The notes under the pieces are model-generated. The model did not search any database and had not been told where the DNA came from. It saw only the letters and a program-made list of their open reading frames with translations. The position numbers and the translations under genes were made by a program. Below, one piece after another: positions 42,782-51,939 of a stretch of 64,000 nt of DNA (its first letter is position 1; each line of letters starts with the position of its first letter). The DNA comes from Adhaeribacter rhizoryzae (GTDB taxonomy: Bacteria; Bacteroidota; Bacteroidia; Cytophagales; Hymenobacteraceae), in NCBI RefSeq assembly GCF_008629685.1, contig NZ_VWSF01000001.1, forward strand, positions 558,001 to 622,000, written 5' to 3'.

Positions 42782-42887
42782 CTTTTGCGCAATATTTAAT
42801 ACAAAAAAGCCTAAATTAAGCCAGGCAAGCCAATCTTAAACACTGGCATTATTTCGGATAAACAAACGTATATACTCCGGCACAACA

Positions 42888-44267
42888 TTGGAAAATAACT
42901 TAGGCAAAATATTAATCATCGACGATAACGAGGACGTTTTGTTTGCGGCCAAAATGCTCCTGAAAAAGCACACGCCTACCATTTTTCTCGAAAAAAATCC
43001 CAAACGCATTCCTTTTCTGGTGAGCCAGGAAAAGTTTGATATTATTCTGCTGGATATGAATTTCAGCGAAGATATTTCGAGCGGCAACGAAGGTTTTTTC
43101 TGGTTGAAAGAAATATTAAAAATAGACCCCAAAGCGGTAGTAATTATGATTACGGCTTTCGGCAACGTAGAAATGGCCGTGCGCGCCCTGAAAGAAGGTG
43201 CTACTGATTTTGTGCTAAAACCCTGGCAAAACGAAAAATTAATTGCCACACTCTCGGCGGCGGCTAAACTAAAAAAATCTTACCAGGAAGTAGAAAGCCT
43301 GCAGCAGAAAAACTCGGCCCTCACCGAACTGAATCAGCAACCTTTTACGCTCATTACCGGCCAAAGCCACCGCATGCAATATTTGTTCGGGATGATCGAC
43401 AAAGTGGCCGATACCGATGCGGATATTTTATTATTAGGCGAAAACGGCACCGGCAAAGAAGTAATTGCCCGCACCATTCACCAAAAATCGTTGCGGGCGC
43501 ATAAGGTTTTTACCACCGTAGACATGGGCGCCGTCACCGAAACCTTGTTTGAAAGCGAGCTTTTTGGGCATAAAAAAGGCGCTTTTACCGATGCGCGCGA
43601 AGACCGCATTGGCCGCTTCGAAATTGCTAACGGCGGTACTTTGTTTTTAGATGAGATTGGTAATTTATCGTTGGCCTTGCAAGCTAAATTATTAACGGTG
43701 TTGCAGCGGCGAGAAATTATTAGAGTAGGCACCAATAAACCTATTCCGATTGATGTGCGGTTGATTTGCGCCACCAACATGCCCTTGTACAAAATGGTGC
43801 AGGAGCAAAGATTTAGGCAGGATTTATTGTACCGCATTAATACCGTAGAGTTGCAGTTGCCGGCTTTGCGCGAACGCGCCGAAGATATTCCGGCTTTGGT
43901 AATGCATTTTTTAGAAGTGTACAGCCAGAAATACAAACGCCCGCTTAAAACCATTTCGCCGGAGGGACTGAAAAAATTGCAGCGTTATACCTGGCCGGGC
44001 AATATTCGGGAATTGCAGCACGTAATTGAGCGCGCCACTATTATTAGTACTAACGCCCGACTACAGGCCGAAGATTTTTATTTTCTGGAAGAGCCTGTAA
44101 ATACCGCTTTAAAAGAAGAACCCGATACCCTGAACCTCGACGAAATGGAAAAAGATACGGTGCGGCGGGCCATGCAAAAGTTTAACGGCAACATTTCGAA
44201 AGTAGCAAAAGAACTGGGCTTGTCGCGGGCATCGCTTTACCGGCGTTTAGAAAAATATGAGCTTTAA
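42888..44267 (+). CDS. NtrC-family sigma-54-dependent response regulator
   Basis: This 459-residue activator starts at a TTG, with the receiver domain (8-125; phosphoacceptor D56, Lys110) beginning at once, so no upstream start is needed. The AAA+ domain has Walker A GENGTGKE (184-191) and a GAFTDA loop (231-236), a variant of the sigma-54-contacting GAFTGA. A Fis-type helix-turn-helix ends the protein (NISKVAKELGLSRASLYRRL). It overlaps the kinase gene by 11 bp. Two dyads upstream suggest autoregulation, and two matching dyads upstream of the ABC/desaturase genes suggest targets. Confidence 0.95.
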   Translation: MENNLGKILIIDDNEDVLFAAKMLLKKHTPTIFLEKNPKRIPFLVSQEKFDIILLDMNFSEDISSGNEGFFWLKEILKIDPKAVVIMITAFGNVEMAVRALKEGATDFVLKPWQNEKLIATLSAAAKLKKSYQEVESLQQKNSALTELNQQPFTLITGQSHRMQYLFGMIDKVADTDADILLLGENGTGKEVIARTIHQKSLRAHKVFTTVDMGAVTETLFESELFGHKKGAFTDAREDRIGRFEIANGGTLFLDEIGNLSLALQAKLLTVLQRREIIRVGTNKPIPIDVRLICATNMPLYKMVQEQRFRQDLLYRINTVELQLPALRERAEDIPALVMHFLEVYSQKYKRPLKTISPEGLKKLQRYTWPGNIRELQHVIERATIISTNARLQAEDFYFLEEPVNTALKEEPDTLNLDEMEKDTVRRAMQKFNGNISKVAKELGLSRASLYRRLEKYEL

Positions 44268-45615
44268 GAATTTCCGGGTGCAGGTGGTGCTGCGGGTGCT
44301 GGCATTGGGTTGCACACTCTGGCTTTTCCTGTACTTAGATTTTCAGGCCCGCTTTACCGGTACGCTTATTTTTCTGAGCGTATTACTATTGCTGCAAATA
44401 ATATTTCTGATTCGATACCTCGAAAAATCTAACCAGCAGCTAAATAAATTTCTCGATTCTATTCATTACGACGATTTTACCGAGACTTATTCGCCCCGCG
44501 GCGAGGGCGAAGTGTTTGATAAACTGCACCTGAAATTTAACCAGGTGCTGCAAAAATTCCGGGAAATACGCGCCGAGAAAGAAGCCGATGCGCATTATTA
44601 CCGCACGCTGGTGCACCACGTAGGCACCGGCATTATTTCGTATCATAAAAAAAACGGGCAAATTCATTTATTAAACACGGCGGCCAAACGGCTGCTGGGC
44701 GTAAACCAGTTGCACAACCTCCACGATTTAAATTTATCGGATGCCAAAGCTACCGAAACGCTGCTGCACCTCCCGCACGGCGAAAAAACTTTGCTTAAAC
44801 TGGAGCAGGGCGGGCAAATGGTGCAGCTATCGGTAAATGCTATTGAAATAAGGCTGCGGGGCGAGGAATACCGGTTATTGTCGGTACAGAATATTCAGCA
44901 GGAACTCGAAGAAAAAGAGATGGAAGCCTGGCAAAACCTGATTAAAATTCTGACCCACGAGATCATGAATTCGGTAACGCCTATTTCGTCGTTGGCGGCG
45001 AGTGTAAGCGAAGAGCTAACCGATCACCGGCAGCATCCCGACCAAAACCACCAAATCCGGAAAGAAGACTTGGGTGATATTGAGTTGGCTATGCAAACCA
45101 TTCAGCGGCGCAGCGAAGGCCTGGTAAAATTTGTACACGATTTTCGCAACCTTACGCAGGTACCCACCCCGCAATTAAATTATATTCACCTAGCCAATTT
45201 ATTTAACCGGCTGGCCTTATTGCTGAAAACAGAATTAGAAGCAAACCGCATTCTTTTACAGGTTGAGGCACCGCCGCCCGGCATTATTTTAGTAGCCGAC
45301 GAAAATTTAGTAGAGCAGGTACTTATTAATTTAATCAAGAATGCCGTTCAGGCCATGCAAGACCAACAAAACAAACAAATAAATTTATTGGCTTACCAAA
45401 ACGAAAAAGGAAGGCTGGTGCTGGAAGTAACCGATAACGGACCGGGCATTAACAAGCAAGCACAGGATAAAATATTTATTCCGTTTTATACCACCAAAAA
45501 AACTGGTTCGGGCATTGGCCTGAGCCTCTCCAAACAAATAATGCGGTTACACAACGGCACAATTTCCGTACATTCACCCGAAAATGGCGGCTGCACCTTC
45601 CGGTTACAGTTTTAA
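44257..45615 (+). CDS. NtrY-like membrane histidine kinase
   Basis: This 452-residue kinase has two closely spaced membrane helices (about 10-27 and 35-54), a HAMP-like/coiled linker, a PAS-like domain (about 115-215), H234 in LTHEIMNSVTP and an ATPase domain with LINLIKNAVQAM, DNGPGI and GSGIGLSLSKQIM. The HEIMN phosphoacceptor box is typical of NtrY/NtrB-like kinases that pair with NtrC regulators. It is translationally coupled to the preceding regulator. The tiny periplasmic loop suggests sensing within the membrane or cytoplasm. Confidence 0.93.
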   Translation: MSFKNFRVQVVLRVLALGCTLWLFLYLDFQARFTGTLIFLSVLLLLQIIFLIRYLEKSNQQLNKFLDSIHYDDFTETYSPRGEGEVFDKLHLKFNQVLQKFREIRAEKEADAHYYRTLVHHVGTGIISYHKKNGQIHLLNTAAKRLLGVNQLHNLHDLNLSDAKATETLLHLPHGEKTLLKLEQGGQMVQLSVNAIEIRLRGEEYRLLSVQNIQQELEEKEMEAWQNLIKILTHEIMNSVTPISSLAASVSEELTDHRQHPDQNHQIRKEDLGDIELAMQTIQRRSEGLVKFVHDFRNLTQVPTPQLNYIHLANLFNRLALLLKTELEANRILLQVEAPPPGIILVADENLVEQVLINLIKNAVQAMQDQQNKQINLLAYQNEKGRLVLEVTDNGPGINKQAQDKIFIPFYTTKKTGSGIGLSLSKQIMRLHNGTISVHSPENGGCTFRLQF

Positions 45616-45659
45616 TATTTATTAGCCAAATTTCGGATCTAAAAACCAAAACAAACCGC

Positions 45660-46184
45660 TTGTCAGTACCTATTTTAAAAGTAGCCATTACCGGACCCGA
45701 ATCGACGGGTAAATCGACGCTGGCAACGCAACTGGCGGCGCATTACAATACCATTTGGGTACCCGAATTTGCCCGGACTTACATTGCCGAATTGCCGCAG
45801 CGCTACACGCCCCAGGATATCGAAAATATTGCCCGCGGGCAACTAACAACCGTACAAGCTGCAGTACCAACCGCCAATAAAATATTATTCGCCGATACTG
45901 ATTTACTCGTGATAAAAATCTGGTTTACGCACGCATTTGGCTATTGCCCGGCCTGGATTTTGGCAGCCCTGGAAAAGCAGGATTTCGATTTATACCTGCT
46001 GATGGATGTGGATTTGCCCTGGCAGGCTGACGAGCAACGGGAACATCCGCATTTGCGGCAATTTTTTTACGACTGGTATAAAAAAGAACTAGAGTTACAT
46101 GGTTTTCCTTTTGTGCAAATTTCGGGCAGCCAAGACGAGCGGTTACAAAATGCTTTGACGTATATTGAACCGTTAGTTAAGTAA
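45660..46184 (+). CDS. NadR-type ribosylnicotinamide kinase-like ATPase
   Basis: This 174-residue P-loop protein has Walker A GPESTGKS (12-19), then WVPEFARTYI and an ILFADTDLL segment, as in the C-terminal kinase domain of NadR. It has no N-terminal nucleotidyltransferase or HTH domain. It probably phosphorylates nicotinamide riboside or a similar vitamin, thereby trapping what PnuC imports. It starts at TTG, 44 bp after the kinase gene. Confidence 0.82.
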   Translation: MSVPILKVAITGPESTGKSTLATQLAAHYNTIWVPEFARTYIAELPQRYTPQDIENIARGQLTTVQAAVPTANKILFADTDLLVIKIWFTHAFGYCPAWILAALEKQDFDLYLLMDVDLPWQADEQREHPHLRQFFYDWYKKELELHGFPFVQISGSQDERLQNALTYIEPLVK

Positions 46185-46249
46185 TATTTCGATTATAGTT
46201 AGATTCAAAGACTTTCACGTTAATGAGAATATTACTCATTTTGCTGGTT

Positions 46250-46361
46250 CAAGTTTAACGAAGTGTAACTTGGACCTATTTTATAAAGGCCAGTTTTCAA
46301 CTGGCAAGAAGTTGGAAACTTCCTTTTATTCAAAGTCACAAGTTACGCTTCGCTAAACTTG
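46250..46361. repeat. 112-bp imperfect palindrome of MITE/REP type
   Basis: The 23-bp ends (46250-46272 and 46339-46361) are inverted repeats with only two mismatches. Between them are two smaller hairpins, GCCAGTT/AACTGGC and AAGTT/AACTT. There is no coding capacity and no T run. The element lies between the NadR-like kinase and the aldose epimerase genes. Confidence 0.75.
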
Positions 46362-46401
46362 CGACAGCACATAGTATTTTTTAATTCTAAATTAGTTGCT
46401 C

Positions 46402-47274
46402 ATGCTACATTACCTGGAAAACGATAACTATAAAGTAGGGGTGAAAACCGCCGGTGCCGAACTGAGCAGCTTCCGGAATAAACAGACGAACCTGGAATAT
46501 ATCTGGCAAGCCGATCCGCAAATATGGCCCCGCCACGCACCGGTATTATTTCCCGTAGTAGGTAAATTACCCGGTGGTAAATTTAGCTACGGAGGCAAAA
46601 CCTACGAACTGTCCCAACACGGCTTTGCCCGAGATCTGGATTTTACCCTGGTTAGCCAATCCGGAAAAGAATTAATATTTGAGCTGAAGGATTCCGAACA
46701 AACAAAAGCAGTTTATCCATTCCCGTTTCGGTTGCAAATAATTTACCGGCTCGAAGGAAATGCTTTGGAAACAACCTATGCGGTTCAAAATCCGGCCGAG
46801 GCAGACCTATATTTTTCGATTGGCGCGCATCCGGCTTTTAACTGTCCGTTGCTGCCCGGCGAATTTTTTGCGGATTATTACCTGGAATTTGACCAGCCGG
46901 AAAACCAAGCACATTATTTATTAGAACTGGGTTTGCTGAACGGCAAAACAGAGCCTTTGCTGAAAAACGAAATTAAACTGCCGCTCTCGTACGATTTATT
47001 TTTGCACGATGCGCTGGTATTTAAAAATCTTGCTTCCGAAAAAATAGAGCTAAAAAATTTAAAGCATCACCACGGCCTAAGTTTCGAGTTTAAAGGTTTT
47101 CCTTATTTCGGCATCTGGACGAAGCAGCCTGGTGCGGGTTTTATTTGCCTGGAGCCTTGGCACGGCATTGCCAGCAGCGTAGGCGATAATGGTGAATTAA
47201 CGCAAAAAGAAGGTATTAAAAAGTTAGCCGCCGGCGAGGCATTTTCCTGCGCTTATACCATTCGGGTTCATTAA
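46402..47274 (+). CDS. Aldose 1-epimerase family protein (LacX-like)
   Basis: This 290-residue galactose-mutarotase-fold protein has WPRHAPVLFPVVGKLPGGKF, GFARDLDFTLV and SIGAHPAFNCPL (catalytic-type His) segments. The form resembles the LacX-like/YeaD branch rather than classical GalM, so it may act on phosphorylated or other sugars. The ATG at 46402 is preferred to a TTG two codons upstream. It is monocistronic with a terminator. Confidence 0.88.
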   Translation: MLHYLENDNYKVGVKTAGAELSSFRNKQTNLEYIWQADPQIWPRHAPVLFPVVGKLPGGKFSYGGKTYELSQHGFARDLDFTLVSQSGKELIFELKDSEQTKAVYPFPFRLQIIYRLEGNALETTYAVQNPAEADLYFSIGAHPAFNCPLLPGEFFADYYLEFDQPENQAHYLLELGLLNGKTEPLLKNEIKLPLSYDLFLHDALVFKNLASEKIELKNLKHHHGLSFEFKGFPYFGIWTKQPGAGFICLEPWHGIASSVGDNGELTQKEGIKKLAAGEAFSCAYTIRVH

Positions 47275-47285
47275 AATTCATCAAA

Positions 47286-47321
47286 AAAATAGAGGAGCTA
47301 AATATTCAGCTCCTCTATTTT
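47286..47321 (+). terminator. Rho-independent terminator after the epimerase gene
   Basis: AAAATAGAGGAGCT pairs with AGCTCCTCTATTTT over a short AT loop; T-rich on both strands. Confidence 0.9.
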
Positions 47322-47439
47322 AATATTTTATATTCTTAACCAACCTATAAAAGGCCATAAGTCAATATTTTTAGATAAGTATTTGCGCGGACTAAACCCG
47401 GAAATTCCTAATTAAACCTAAAGAGGTAGTAGCAGCGGA

Positions 47440-47694
47440 TTACTTCGAAAATACCAGGGCCCCATCCTGATCCACGAAAACCCGCGTTGGCTTTTTGTTG
47501 TAATCCGGTTCAAAATCGTTGATGGGTAAACTAATGCCCGGCGGTAAATCCAAATCCGGTAAATCGTAGCCAATTGGTTCGCCGCCATCGTCATCATTTC
47601 CTTCGGAAGGCGGATTATTAAATTTCTTTTTGGGCATCACCATAAAGTAAGCCAAAATGGTTAAAACGGCGAAGGTATAAAATAAGCTAATCAT
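47440..47694 (-). CDS. Small membrane-anchored acidic protein (84 aa)
   Basis: One N-terminal hydrophobic helix (about 2-20) is followed by an acidic, Pro/Gly-rich tail (EGNDDDGGEPIGYDLPDLDLP) and a short VFVDQDGALVF end. It is not a recognised domain. It is divergent from the TPP-regulated receptor gene, with 209 bp between them. Confidence 0.6.
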   Translation of the reverse strand: MISLFYTFAVLTILAYFMVMPKKKFNNPPSEGNDDDGGEPIGYDLPDLDLPPGISLPINDFEPDYNKKPTRVFVDQDGALVFSK

Positions 47695-47902
47695 ATAAAT
47701 TTCATCCAGAATGAATACCGCGTTTTGTGCCTGAAAATCAACGAAATGGCTAAAGTCATTTGTGAAGGGGCGTAGGTTTAATAACGCAAGGAGCCGGTTT
47801 TGGTTTATGATTTTTTATAGTTGTATTAAATTTATTTCAAGAATATTTTTGGACCCAATTTAAAAAAAGAAAGTTATCCTTTTTAATGTTTAAAGAAGCA
47901 TA

Positions 47903-47910
47903 TACCTTTG
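47903..47910 (+). promoter_or_regulatory. -7 promoter element for the TPP riboswitch transcript
   Basis: TACCTTTG matches TAnnTTTG and lies directly before the riboswitch, so the aptamer would be at the very 5' end of the RNA. A TTTT, not TTTG, sits at the -33 position. Confidence 0.65.
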
Positions 47911-47918
47911 ATCTTAGT

Positions 47919-47993
47919 TTAGGGGTGCCTTAATAAAACGGGCTGAGATCATACCCATTGAACCTGATCCGGGTAATGCCGGCGAAGGGAAAA
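47919..47993 (+). promoter_or_regulatory. TPP (thiamine pyrophosphate) riboswitch
   Basis: The aptamer landmarks appear in the right order: GGGGTGCC, GGCTGAGAT (with the invariant CTGAGA at 47943-47948), ATACCC, GAACCTGATCCGGGTAATGC and CGGCGAAGGGAA. TPP binding should reduce expression of the downstream TonB-dependent receptor. Confidence 0.96.
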
Positions 47994-48065
47994 CGGTTAC
48001 TTTCTTCTTCTTTCCTTCTTTTGAGGGGCATTCCTGCGCAACAATATTTTTTAAATTTTAGCAGG

Positions 48066-50477
48066 ATGAAAAAAATTACATTCTTTTGGTTTATTTTTCT
48101 GTGTCCGGTATTGGTTTTTGCGCAGTATGCCGTAACCGGTAAAATTACCGATGCTCAAACCCAGCAGCCTTTAATTGGCGCTACCGTGCAGTTGGGCCAA
48201 TTTGGCACCACCAGCGATGCCCAGGGTTTTTACAGGTTAACTAATATTCCGGGTGGGTCTCAAACCCTGGTAATTTCATACATTGGGTATTCCGTAGATA
48301 AACGAACCCTTACGGTAGAACAAGACATCACGCTCGATATAAACTTGCGCCCTACCAGTTACCGCACCGAAGAAGTAATTGTATCGGCAACACGGGCCAA
48401 CGAAAAAACCGGCACTACTTATACCAACGTAAGCAAAGCGCAGATTCAGGAACAGAATTTTGGCCAGGATTTGCCTTATTTACTCGAACAAACGCCCTCG
48501 GTAGTAGTTAATTCCGATGCCGGAGCCGGCGTAGGTTATACCGGTATCCGCATTAGGGGCTCCGATATTACCCGCATTAATGTAACGGTAAATGGTATTC
48601 CGGTGAATGATGCCGAATCGCATGGTACTTTTTTCGTGAATATGCCCGATTTGGCGTCTTCGGTGCAGGACATACAGGTGCAGCGGGGGGTAGGTACTTC
48701 TACCAACGGGGCCGCCGCTTTCGGGGCGAGCTTAAATATTCGGACGCTGGGTTTTAACCAGGAAGCTTACGCCGAAGCCATTAATTCTATTGGTTCTTTC
48801 GATACCCGCCGTCATTCGGTTAGTTTTGGTACCGGGCTGATTAAAGACAAATTTACGTTTGATGGGCGGCTGTCTAAAATATCTTCCGATGGTTACATCG
48901 ACCGGGCTTTCTCTGATCTGAAGTCTTATTATTTTTCGGCGGGTTATTTAGGTAAAACCGGTATGCTGCGCTTTGTTTCGTTCTCGGGTAAAGAAAAAAC
49001 TTACCAGGCCTGGAACGGCGTACCCGAAGATAAATTAGAAACCGACCGTACCTATAATTCGCTAACCTACGACAACGAAACTGATAACTACCAGCAGGAT
49101 CATTACCAGTTACACTTCTCTAAAAACCTGGCTAAATATTTCGATTTGGGTGGCGCTTTCCACCTTACCCGCGGCCGGGGTTATTACGAGCAGTATAAGA
49201 ACAATCAGAAATTAGCCAACTATAATTTGCCGGCAGTCGTGTTAGGCGATACCACCATTAGCCGCACCGACCTGATTCGGCAGAAATGGCTCGACAATTA
49301 TTTTTACGGTGTTACTTACGCCCTGAATTATAATCCGCAGAACGATCGCTTTACTGCTACTTTGGGCGGTGCCTGGAATAAATACGACGGAGACCATTTT
49401 GGCGAAGTAATTTGGGCGCGGTTCGCCTCCAATAGTGAAATCCGGCAGCGGTATTACGAAGGCACCGCTTTAAAAACCGACTTTAATATTTACGGCAAAG
49501 TAAATTATCAGCTAACCGATAAGTTAGGCTTGTTCGGCGATTTGCAATACCGCACCATTAATTATGAACTCGACGGTACCGACGACAACCAACGCGATGT
49601 AACCCAACAAGCAAATTTTAATTTCTTCAACCCGAAAGGCGGCATTACTTATGCTTTATCGCCTAACCAGACTTTGTATGCTTCTTATGCCGTGGGCAAC
49701 CGCGAGCCCGTGCGCAGCGATTTCGTAGACCGGAAGGGAGCGGGTTCGCCCCAAGCCGAAACCATGTATAACCTGGAAGCTGGTTACCGCCTGCGGGGCA
49801 ATAACCCCCAAATAACCGGCCGCCGGATTGGGTACAGCCTCGATGCGAATTATTATTACATGGATTACAAAAACCAGTTGGTACTTACCGGACAATTAAA
49901 CGATGTCGGCTCGCCGCTGCGCACCAATATAAAGGAAAGCTACCGCACCGGCGTGGAGTTAGCCGGCTTATTAAACCTGTATAATCGGGTAGAAATAAGC
50001 AGTTCGGTAAGCTTAAGCCGGAATAAAATACAGAACTACACCGAAACCGTTTACATTTACGATGCCGACTACAACCCCGAAGGCACCGTAGAAAACAACT
50101 ACACCGAAACCGATATTTCTTTCTCACCGAACTTTGTATCGACCCACAAACTGGAAGTGCAGCCGCTGAAAGGTTTGAAAGCAGCATTGCTTTACAAAAC
50201 CGTAAGCAAGCAATATTTAGATAATACCGCCAGCGAAACCCGTAAAATAAACGGTTACCAGGTTGCCGATTTGCGTTTGCGCTACGTGGTAAAGCCTTCT
50301 TTTATGCGCGAGCTGGAAGTAGGTTTGCTGCTGAATAATTTATTTAATGCCAAGTACGAAGCCAACGGCTACACTTTCAGCGAACAATATTCCGGCGACG
50401 CTACCCGCTACGATTATAATTATTATTTCCCGCAAGCCACCCGCAATTACCTGCTCACGCTGGGTCTGCGCTTCTAA
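48066..50477 (+). CDS. TPP-regulated TonB-dependent receptor (thiamine uptake)
   Basis: The ATG at 48066 gives a proper signal peptide (MKKITFFWFIFLCPVLVFAQ) and 803 residues; a longer frame would start inside the riboswitch. A carboxypeptidase-regulatory-like domain (about 22-100) precedes the plug (about 110-225, with GYTGIRIRGSDITRINVTVN) and the 22-strand barrel ending YLLTLGLRF. With the TPP riboswitch this is very likely the outer-membrane receptor for thiamine or a precursor. A CATTCCTGC/GCAGGATG hairpin can hide the start codon. Confidence 0.93.
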   Translation: MKKITFFWFIFLCPVLVFAQYAVTGKITDAQTQQPLIGATVQLGQFGTTSDAQGFYRLTNIPGGSQTLVISYIGYSVDKRTLTVEQDITLDINLRPTSYRTEEVIVSATRANEKTGTTYTNVSKAQIQEQNFGQDLPYLLEQTPSVVVNSDAGAGVGYTGIRIRGSDITRINVTVNGIPVNDAESHGTFFVNMPDLASSVQDIQVQRGVGTSTNGAAAFGASLNIRTLGFNQEAYAEAINSIGSFDTRRHSVSFGTGLIKDKFTFDGRLSKISSDGYIDRAFSDLKSYYFSAGYLGKTGMLRFVSFSGKEKTYQAWNGVPEDKLETDRTYNSLTYDNETDNYQQDHYQLHFSKNLAKYFDLGGAFHLTRGRGYYEQYKNNQKLANYNLPAVVLGDTTISRTDLIRQKWLDNYFYGVTYALNYNPQNDRFTATLGGAWNKYDGDHFGEVIWARFASNSEIRQRYYEGTALKTDFNIYGKVNYQLTDKLGLFGDLQYRTINYELDGTDDNQRDVTQQANFNFFNPKGGITYALSPNQTLYASYAVGNREPVRSDFVDRKGAGSPQAETMYNLEAGYRLRGNNPQITGRRIGYSLDANYYYMDYKNQLVLTGQLNDVGSPLRTNIKESYRTGVELAGLLNLYNRVEISSSVSLSRNKIQNYTETVYIYDADYNPEGTVENNYTETDISFSPNFVSTHKLEVQPLKGLKAALLYKTVSKQYLDNTASETRKINGYQVADLRLRYVVKPSFMRELEVGLLLNNLFNAKYEANGYTFSEQYSGDATRYDYNYYFPQATRNYLLTLGLRF

Positions 50478-50499
50478 ATAATACTGGGTTATCTTTTAC

Positions 50500-50536
50500 A
50501 AAAGACCTGCTTTACTTTTAAGGCAGGTCTTTTTTG
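50500..50536 (+). terminator. Rho-independent terminator after the TonB receptor
   Basis: AAAGACCTGC / GCAGGTCTTT stem, 12-base loop, then a T run. Confidence 0.9.
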
Positions 50537-50598
50537 TATAACTTAACCTAAACTTTACCGGTAATTATTACTCCGGAGAAATAAAGAGTAAAGCGCTT

Positions 50599-51777
50599 AT
50601 GACTGCAGAAACCACTGGCACCGTCGATTATTTTAATATTGATGATTTACTGACTGAAGAACACAAACTGGTGCGGCACACCATGCGCGATTTTGTGCGG
50701 CGGGAAATATTACCCGATATTGAGCGCTGGGCCCAGGAGGCTTATTTCCCGAAAGAGATTGTGCAGAAGTTTGGCGAAGTGGGCGCTTTTGGTCCAACCA
50801 TTCCGGAAGCGTACGGCGGCGGTGGATTAGATTATATTTCTTACGGTATTATTATGCAGGAAATTGAGCGCGGCGATTCCGGCATGCGTTCCACTGCCTC
50901 GGTACAAGGTTCCTTGGTAATGTACCCGATTTACGAATACGGATCGGAGGAACAGCGAAACAAATATTTGCCCAAACTGGCCAGCGGCGAGTTGTTAGGT
51001 TGTTTTGGTTTAACCGAACCGGATTTTGGTTCTAACCCGGCCGGCATGCTTACCAATATTAAAGACAAAGGCGATTATTATTTGCTGAACGGCTCTAAAA
51101 TGTGGATCTCGAATTCGCCGGCTTGTGATTTGGCTATTGTGTGGGCCAAAAATGAAGAAGGCCGGATTAAAGGTTTAATTGTAGAGCGGGGCATGGAAGG
51201 TTTTAGTACGCCCGAAATTCATAATAAATGGAGCTTACGCGCCAGCACTACCGGCGAACTGGTGTTTGAAGACGTGCGGGTACCTAAAGAAAACTTATTG
51301 CCCAACGTGGAAGGCTTGCGCGGCCCGCTGGGTTGCCTCGATTCAGCCCGGTACGGCATTGCCTGGGGCGCTATTGGGGCGGCTATCGATTGCTACGAAT
51401 CGGCCCGCAGCTATGCTTTGCAGCGCATCCAGTTCGATAAACCCATTGCTTCGTTTCAGTTAATTCAGAAGAAACTGGCTGAAATGCTGACTGAAATAAC
51501 CAAAGCCCAGTTAATGGTTTGGCGCTTAGGCGTGTTAAAAAACGAAGGTAGAGCGAGCACCCAGCAAATCTCGATGGCCAAGCGCAACAGCGTAGAAATA
51601 GCGCTAAATATTGCCCGCGAAGCCCGCCAGATCCACGGGGGCATGGGCATCACCGGCGAGTACCCCATTATGCGACACATGATGAACCTCGAATCGGTAA
51701 TAACCTACGAAGGAACCCACGATATTCACTTACTCATTACCGGTGCCGATATTACCGGTATTCCGGCTTTTAAATAA
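50599..51777 (+). CDS. Acyl-CoA dehydrogenase, probable glutaryl-CoA dehydrogenase
   Basis: This 392-residue flavoprotein has SGMRSTASVQGSL with R97, the Arg that in glutaryl-CoA dehydrogenase binds the distal carboxylate, and catalytic E371 in TYEGTHDIH. FAD-binding GCFGLTEPDFGSNP and W166-region KMWISNSP motifs are intact. It would oxidise and decarboxylate glutaryl-CoA to crotonyl-CoA in lysine/tryptophan breakdown. It is monocistronic. The ALDH7-type enzyme at 3.6 kb fits the same pathway. Confidence 0.88.
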   Translation: MTAETTGTVDYFNIDDLLTEEHKLVRHTMRDFVRREILPDIERWAQEAYFPKEIVQKFGEVGAFGPTIPEAYGGGGLDYISYGIIMQEIERGDSGMRSTASVQGSLVMYPIYEYGSEEQRNKYLPKLASGELLGCFGLTEPDFGSNPAGMLTNIKDKGDYYLLNGSKMWISNSPACDLAIVWAKNEEGRIKGLIVERGMEGFSTPEIHNKWSLRASTTGELVFEDVRVPKENLLPNVEGLRGPLGCLDSARYGIAWGAIGAAIDCYESARSYALQRIQFDKPIASFQLIQKKLAEMLTEITKAQLMVWRLGVLKNEGRASTQQISMAKRNSVEIALNIAREARQIHGGMGITGEYPIMRHMMNLESVITYEGTHDIHLLITGADITGIPAFK

Positions 51778-51939
51778 AGAGGCAATAAATATTGGTTGCT
51801 GCTAATTAATTTAGTAAAATTCTGAATAAAGTAAAATATTTAGTTTTAAGCTAATTTATCTGCACCTTTTTGACCGTTTTATTAGCCGAAAGTGTTAACT
51901 TTATAAGCTCAAAATTTATTTACTTGCATTTATTTAATT

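Noticed and set aside
47958-48065. Longer reading frame for the TonB receptor starting at ATG 47958
   Set aside because: That codon lies inside the TPP aptamer, and the ATG at 48066 gives a clean signal peptide.
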